NCBI GenBank assembly: GCA_025667525.1
Contig: CM046877.1
Coordinates: 291,830,364 to 291,894,363 of the forward strand
Origin: Glebionis coronaria
Taxonomy: Eukaryota > Streptophyta > Magnoliopsida > Asterales > Asteraceae
Length of the DNA stretch: 64,000 nt
Reading direction: 5' to 3'
The position numbers and the translations under genes were made by a program. Numbering within the stretch: position 1 is the first letter of the stretch; every line of letters starts with the position of its first letter. The notes under the pieces were generated by a model that searched no databases, was not told where the DNA came from, and saw only the letters and a program-made list of their open reading frames with translations. Shown here piece by piece: positions 57,640 to 64,000 of the stretch.

Positions 57640-60297
57640 TAATTTGAATCACATTAAAAAAGTTTTTTGAGCCTTTTTTATTCCTAGCTTGTTTCTGCAT
57701 ATGAGTAACAGTCGTAAATGCCTTGCCATCTGTGTTCATCAAGCCCTTAGATCCTATCTTTGGTGCACTATCAACAATAGCTTTTATGGTATTTGGTGGT
57801 GTTATTACTTGTAGGGAAACAAAAGCCGTGTATTAAACATTGAACTAAATATGAAAAGCTATGTATATGTAGGATGATAAAAAAAGTGTATGTACCTGTT
57901 GATCAATAATAACCTGATCCTTTGGTCATGCCCCAAAACTACCTTCTACATCCTTAACAGTTTTTAAACCATTATTTTCTACATCAGGTATGCATGCTGC
58001 ATTTACTAGAGCTTCATCAACTAAAACTTTGTAGAAATTATTTGGCAGTGGTTGGCTATGAAGCATTACAGTTTCTCCATGCTTATACTTGTATACCGTA
58101 CTGTTACCAATGATACTTGTTCTCGAGATGTGCTACAATCTGCAGCCAAGTGTCTGAAGAAAATATGTTTACATGAATTTATGAGAAATGAATTAAACAA
58201 GTAATTATATGAATAATGATGAAATACATACTTTTGGTTGTGATGGTGGAGACTGGTTTACTTTGGATTGAGATGGTAGACGCTTCTTTTGTAATGCAGA
58301 AATAGGTACTTCTTGTTGTGGCGAAAAAGACAGATTTTCTTGCGATCCAGAACTTGGAATTGGGGTATTATTTTGTATTTTTGAAACAGATAATGCTTCT
58401 TCTTGTAATGTAGACATATCTTCTTGAGATTGGTCATTTTAAAGTGGAGACTTCTTTTCTATCGATCTAGTCTTTTTTTATCCCATATTTCTAACAGTTA
58501 CCTGCATATATACATAACACGGTAAATAAGTCATGTTTGTACAATTTCAAAACCAGACATGTTTTTTATAACTTACCATTGTGTCCACACCCTTGTTCGC
58601 AATTGCATTTGCGTTAGACTTTTGAATTATCACACCCTTCTGAACTCCACCAATTCCTATCGACGTCCTTTGCTCCTCATCAGGTATCGTATTTAATGTA
58701 TTAGTTTCCAGCGGTAATACCTGCAATATATAAGTATGTTAACTATTATTGGTATTACAGACTGAAAATCATCACATCAAAATTAGAAAACTAGTCTTAC
58801 ATTTGATTGATTTGGCGTTAACTCTTCTATATTAACCCCATGTGCAACGCTTTCATCAATCTGTTAAAACCTCATGTGTTTGTGAAATCTGGGTGGTTAG
58901 TTTATTGACTACAATCTCTTTATCTTTACGCGCCTGTCTCTCAGTATCAAGTTCAGTTTCAAGTATCACAATCCTTGCATTAGTTCCTTGTTTCCTTCTA
59001 GGAAGATCAAAGTACCTCTTGCACGTAACACTGCCTCCCACTCCTCTTGCATACCCTCCCTTATACTTCCGTAATACATGTGTTAATGAATCTACGCCAC
59101 TAGCAACCATCAAGGTTCCATCTCCGATTTGGTCCTCTGCTTCCATCTGCACAAAAAATTGGGAAATAATTTATTATACGAGTATAAATATAATAATAAA
59201 GTTTGCAGTAACACATACAATCTTAGTGCACACTTTTTTTGTTTCGTCATCTATAACTTCTCCGGTTTTTCTGAGCCTTCTATCAAACCATAGTACACCA
59301 CTGGGGGGTGTCTTCATCTGCTCCAATTTCATTTTTTTCGATCTTACAACCATCAAATACATACACATGTTAAAGTTAAACCAACATAAACAACAGTGTT
59401 AGGAAATTACACCAAGATAACCTTAACATTTTCTCTTTTACATATACATATCCACCACGTCCCATTGTATGTTGATAAAGAGACTTGGAACGCGCCAATT
59501 TGTTTGCAGCTGATTTCACCTAACAAAAGAGATTTCTGGATGAGAAGTTGCTAGTATGTGCTATTTTTATACTCATATCAAGGCTTATAATATGAATGAT
59601 GTATGTAACAGTGTGTTTGTCATACAATATCTCCAAACAATGCATACGTACGGTGTTTAGAAATTTAAAACAAAATAGAAATTAACAACCTTGAATTCGT
59701 CTATGGCTATGTGGTTTACAAAAGCAACCCACTCTTCAGGCTTGACAATTGCTCTATAAGTATTTGGAACTTCTTTTATTTTGGCAAGTGTATCTAGGTT
59801 GGGAACTATGTGATTTACTGCCATTTTACTTCTGAAATTTCTTAGAAGTTCACCTAGCTTATTCATAACCAACTTTTTCAAGGACACGTCAACTTCAAAG
59901 TATTGTTGCACATATTAACACAATGTTAAAGTAAATGCAGAAATAAGACAAATAGTTGGGTAAAAAGTTTTGTATGTGTATCGTGGTTTCAGCCCAATAT
60001 TTTCTCTTGCTTCCTTATTCACATCTTTCCACGATAGTTACTTCAATCCTATATGCTCCCGAACCATGTCTCATAAAAAACTGATAAATAATGATCTGTT
60101 GGCCCTGATAATCTGTTAAGTGCATCAAAGGTTATATTTATCTTCATGACCCCTGCTCTTCCATATTTTGTGCGAAACTTAGCTAACCTATTTATACCCA
60201 TCCTATTTACAACCTTCTCTTCAATGATGTTTGATGTAAGTAAATCGTACACGTTTTCAGAAAAACGCGTATGTGGCAAGTATTAAACTCGACGATT
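57640..60297 (-). pseudogene. CACTA (En/Spm) transposase-associated gene, multi-exon and degraded (element H)
   Basis: On the minus strand, exon-like pieces with splice-type borders follow one another: 60297-60060 (NRMGINRLAKFRTKYGRAGV), about 60040-59985 (SWKDVNKEARENIG, frameshifted), 59911-59695 (YFEVDVSLKKLVMNKLGELL, RNFRSKM), 59520-59424 (ANKLARSKSLYQHTMGRGGY), 59350-59215 (TPPSGVLWFDRRLRKTGEV), 59150-58780 (GDGTLMVASGVDSLTHVLRK, GGYARGVGGSVTCKRYFDLP, RRK), 58735-58580, 58500-58230, and 58140-57900 (HGETVMLHSQPLPNNFYKVL, then FGA-stop-PKDQVI, where a Trp codon is now TGA). The RFRTKYG, GTLMV...RGVG...YFDLPRR and AWPKD-type motifs are those of plant En/Spm-type transposase family proteins (PF03004-like), recalled from memory. 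Stops and frameshifts show it is dead. No TnpD-like transposase was seen to its right. Confidence 0.7.
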
Positions 60298-60904
60298 TAG
60301 GAAAACTGACAAATCAAATAAGTGCGAGTTCGTTCTCGAAGGAGGTGTAGTTGTGTGTGCCAATACGTATAAACAATGTTTGGATTAGTGTCCTTTTTGT
60401 TAGAAAGAGAGACTTAAAAAAATGACGAAGCTAAATACTATGACAAAAAATACAAAACCGTAAATAAAGAAAAAAAACAAAACAAAAACTTGCCAAATAA
60501 AAAAACCTTTTATTTGGAGAGTCTTAAAATTGAAGTCTAAGAAATTTTAAGACTAAAGATTTTTAAATAATAAAACAAGAAAAAACAATAATACTACTAT
60601 TTTACTATATAAAAAAAACGTAGGAAAAAGACTTAAAAAATGGCAACTTAAATTCTTAGAAAAACTTGGAACTACAATTTACCAAATTAAAAAAAAACAA
60701 GAAACTAATTTAGGAAAATAAATGAGAACTTTATAATATTAAAAAGAAAATATAAGTTACTTTAAATCTATGACAAATTAAAAAACGAGCATCAAGAGAG
60801 AAAAAAAAATTAAGATGTAAATGTTTTTTTTGCACTAGACAAGGTTTTGGCAAAATTGGACGAAGAAAAAAAAATAAAGTATTAAATAAAGATGAGAGGA
60901 ACTA
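60298..60904. other. AT-rich stretch, no features
   Basis: Homopolymer A tracts and AAAGACTTAAAAA words. Nothing coding was seen. Confidence 0.5.
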
Positions 60905-60914
60905 TAAACCAAAA

Positions 60915-61015
60915 GACTCCATAGATCAGATGGTCTATGGTGGTTGTGTTATGTCAGTTGTTTGTGCGTAAGGTCCTGAGTTCAAGCCTTGCAGACCGCC
61001 ATTTTTATCTAATTT
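60915..61015 (+). repeat. tRNA-like (SINE-type) segment 1
   Basis: GAGTTCAAGCC (60978-60988) resembles a Pol III B box. It is preceded by GATGGTCTATGGTGG, loosely A-box-like, and followed by T runs. The pattern fits the head of a plant SINE. No cloverleaf can be drawn with confidence. Confidence 0.35.
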
Positions 61016-61074
61016 TTTTTCAGCTTTGTTAACTGTATAAAAGAAAAAAAGAGGCAAAGAAACAGAATATGGTA

Positions 61075-61165
61075 TGTGAGCAGACGGTAGAAGAAGGTTG
61101 TACTAAGTCTGATGGTAGTTTCTGGTCAGGGGTTCAATACCCTTATGTTGCCTTTTTTTTCTTTT
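61075..61165 (+). repeat. tRNA-like (SINE-type) segment 2
   Basis: GGGGTTCAATACCC (61129-61142) looks like a T-stem and loop (GGGG-TTCAATA-CCC), 140 bases after the previous one and followed by a run of T. Possibly a second SINE head. No full tRNA structure is evident. Confidence 0.35.
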
Positions 61166-63754
61166 AGTTTTTTATGTGTTCTATTTATTCACACAGTACC
61201 CAAACACCCCTATAATAGCAGGTAGATCTAAACGCAGCTTTCATCACAGACTGCTATGGCAAGGATACAACAGCGACAAACACTTAAGTTAACAAAAAAA
61301 ACAGGAAAAGGCTATACTACAAACTACTTGTAACCCAAAAATTACAGCCTAAGTTACTTATCCTAACACTAAAGCTGATTAGGTGTTCATGTTAGGAATT
61401 TTATCCAAAAGTGACCAAATGGAGTGCTCAAAATGAATCTTAAGGCAAAACTAATCTAATGCACCTATTAGATATCTCAATTTATCATACAACAAGCACA
61501 AAACAGGCAAGTATAGCAGCAAATATCATTCAACACATACAATCCTATCCCACTGTGTAACTATGCAGAAAACACAATAACACTTTCTTTTTTATTTTTC
61601 TGTTTTTTATGAAAACAAAAGCTCGAATCACACTAACACTAACTTATCGAAGATGTCGACAGAAAATATAATTACCAAAGTAGTGCATAGGCTAGTTTTT
61701 CAAGTTAAACCAAACTCCCCTTATGGCTAATATATGATGATTCTAAACTTGCTGATGTGTATAACCTCAAAATAGAGCAAATATGTGCAAACTTGTACGC
61801 ACAAAAATGAGCCAACGTGATTCCAACTTAGCAAGCCTATCATATGTATCTACATACAGCAAATAACAAAGAGATTCATGGTAGACCAAATAAGGAATAA
61901 CATCAAGCAAGCAATTAACACTTACCACATATCTAAACTAGCAGAAAACCAACAAACATGAAATTTCTGGAATCTAAGCTAAAAATACTGAATATAAAAG
62001 TCCAAAACAGATCCTATGATATTATGATTCCAACAGTAAGCAAATTCAGAAACTATGAAGAATAAACCCCTTTTTCAGTTTTAATGGAGAAACGAAAGTA
62101 CCTCTATACTATCTAGTTACTCAATAAAAGATGCAAATCGATCTTAACCTCTAATCCTACAGCTATGACATAATACTAATCATTACCAAACACTACTTAA
62201 AAGAAGAAATATGAAAGATGAACAATGAAAGAGAAGATTAAAAGCAAGTAGACAAAATAAATGAACAAACAAGTAACATAGTAATGAATAATTAGGAAAC
62301 AAGCAACAAATTAAACATTTAAGCTCATAAGCATATAGATAAAAGCAAAAGTAGTTTCAAAGCTATAGAGAGTAAAATGAAGGAAATTACTTACTCGAGG
62401 GTCCAAATCTTAATCACTTCTAACACACAATCAACCAAGCATGTCAACTAAACTTTCTTACTCCTTAATCACCTAGAACCCACATGAGCTTCTCCGACAG
62501 CTTATTGAACCAAAATATGAGAACTGAGAACTTTAGATGATCTCAAATCATCTACAAATCATCTACAAATCAACTACAAGCATCTTCCTTCCACTTGTCA
62601 CGTATGCACACGCTTAAAATTGAGCTTATTGTCAGAAAGTACAAGATTAGCTTATGCTACAGTAGAATTAAGATATTTGTTGATTTAGGAGATTTTCTTA
62701 AACAAAGATTTAAAATAAAATGTGTAACTGGATCAAAACCTGAAAATACTTTAAAAACAAGTGAAAAGACCAAAACGCAAGCTCTTTGTTAGAGAGCTTG
62801 TGAATGGAGCTTGTGGAACACTAACTTTGGATGAAAACTTTGAATTTAGAAAAAACTTAGAGACAAGCAAAAATTAAATGGAAAAGTGAAAATAAAATGA
62901 CAGAAAATTAACAAGGACAAGTGTTTAAATTGCACAAAATTAAATTTCATAAACTAAAAAAAACATGGAACTCAACTCTGAGTTTTTACATCAGAAGTTG
63001 GAACTAAAAAAAAGCATTGTTCATTTCTCCATTAACTAGTCAGAAAATGAAATACAATTTTTGGAACTCAAATATTCTTTCATTAACTTGTATAAAACAT
63101 TACAAAGAAAATTTAGAAAAATTTGGAACATTGAATATTTCTGCTAAGTCCTATATTTAAACAACAATGAATGAGATACAATGAAAACCTAGACGAATTT
63201 AAACTTCGCAAAGTGCCCTTCAAACGATCCTTGGAATATGCTATAAGATGCCATCTCTGATTTTGAATTTCTGATTGATTCTTGTGACCCATGTGATGTA
63301 GAAGCTTGAGTACATGATTTAATCCCTTCATTTGTTGTGTAAAACACGTTTTTGATCATAGCCGTGGATGTGGTCTTCAAATTCTGAAAAGTGAAAGTGA
63401 CTAATTGAAGGAGATGAGCTGGATTGGTCAATTCCTTGATGTGGCATCGAATATTATCACATGGGTGTGTCCTGTGTTGGGTGTCGAGCAAAAACCCTAA
63501 GATAAGTTGGGGAAAATCTTGTGGATTAGCCCAATTAATACTAGAGATGGATTAGGGTTCATAGTAGTAGCAGGGTGTTGTTTGATTAAGATTAGGGAAG
63601 GATTAGTTATAAAACATGTTTCCCACTATCTAAATATTTTAAGCTAATTTGAACTTTCAAACTTACCACTTTTGGTCCCCTGTTTTCCCAAAACTTTGCA
63701 ATTGAAGTATGACCAGCTGTTGTCTTTTTCCTTTTGTATAAACTTAGGATAAGT
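61166..63754. other. AT-rich intergenic region, nothing recognised
   Basis: No frame exceeds 100 codons. The longest (63189-63491, minus strand, 100 codons) has no motif I recognise. Poly-A and poly-T tracts are common. Confidence 0.45.
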
Positions 63755-64000
63755 TGTGACAATCCGTCAATTTATGATCGATATTTTATTCTCAATATTT
63801 ATTTGAAAACATTATTTTAATGTTACAATATGAACTCACTTATTTTTGGGAAGAAATTTAGATTTACGTCTTGAAGTAGCATCGACTACGTCTAAACCGG
63901 AGGATTCTACGTTACGTGCTTACGTTTGCATACACCGTCTTTGGTGACAGCCCGACATTTCAGAAAATAAATTTGTCCGTGAATATTATTTTGAGATTTT
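63755..64000. repeat. Possible start of a gypsy-type LTR, running off the right edge
   Basis: TGTGACAATCCGTCAATTTA (63755 on) resembles TGTGACATCCGTCAAATTTT in the 3' part of element B (18031 on). Chromovirus LTRs in composites often start TGTGACA, as I recall. Without the rest of the LTR this cannot be confirmed. Confidence 0.3.

Noticed and set aside
58842..59402. Plus-strand 186-codon frame
   Set aside because: It is the antisense shadow of the CACTA exons at 59350-58860, which have recognisable motifs.
63189..63491. Minus-strand 100-codon frame as a host gene
   Set aside because: No motif, no splice or homologous pattern I recognise; composition like surrounding AT-rich DNA.

Overview
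This window is plant nuclear DNA made almost wholly of transposable elements. I found no intact host gene, no rRNA and no canonical tRNA gene. The lineages (long-LTR chromoviruses, Tat/Athila-type Ty3-gypsy elements, Ty1-copia elements, a CACTA transposon) and several protein phrases resemble retroelement proteins I associate with Asteraceae, especially Anthemideae such as Tanacetum, Artemisia and Chrysanthemum. That taxonomic guess rests on family resemblance only. LTR boundaries below were read by eye from paired LTRs, target-site duplications (TSDs), primer-binding sites (PBS) and polypurine tracts (PPT).

Layout. (F) 1-1220: Ty1-copia fragment, minus strand, integrase C-terminus and linker plus the 5' LTR, with PBS fused directly to integrase. 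(A) 3346-23176: non-autonomous Ty3-gypsy element, minus strand, 2.6 kb LTRs, TSD CATAT, no coding capacity. (B) 8513-21219: a near-intact chromodomain Ty3-gypsy (Tekay/Del-like) element, plus strand, inserted in A's 5' LTR, TSD CGTGT, 3056-bp LTRs, an extra ORF before gag, and a pol broken by one frameshift and one stop. (G) 24140-24846: copia-type PBS and LTR. (H) about 25990-26147 and 56001-60300: degenerate CACTA element with a 179-bp tandem array and a pseudogenised transposase-associated gene on the minus strand. (C) 26148-56000: Tat-lineage Ty3-gypsy element, plus strand, inserted in H, TSD GTAAA, with decayed gag, protease, RT, two RNase H domains and integrase, and an antisense gene. 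(D) 26786-46570: Athila/Tat-like non-autonomous element, minus strand, inserted in codon 6 of C's gag, TSD GGCAC. (E) 30042-39050: very young copia-type non-autonomous element, minus strand, inserted in D, TSD ATAAT, LTRs differing at one site in 330 bp, carrying a long non-pol ORF. The right end (60.3-64 kb) is AT-rich with two tRNA-like SINE candidates and a possible LTR start at the edge.

History. LTR divergence by eye is C about 6%, D about 2%, E about 0.3%, and in the other nest A about 2-3%, B about 1%. This agrees with the nesting order H > C > D > E and A > B. The A/B pair looks like an autonomous element (B) and a non-autonomous relative (A): they share the leader next to the PBS and a palindrome at the end of the internal region. 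C shows the normal Tat division of labour (gag, protease, RT, RNase H, archaeal-type RNase H, integrase, antisense ORF) but is dead. D and E have PBS, PPT and LTRs but no polymerase, so they would need enzymes from other copies.
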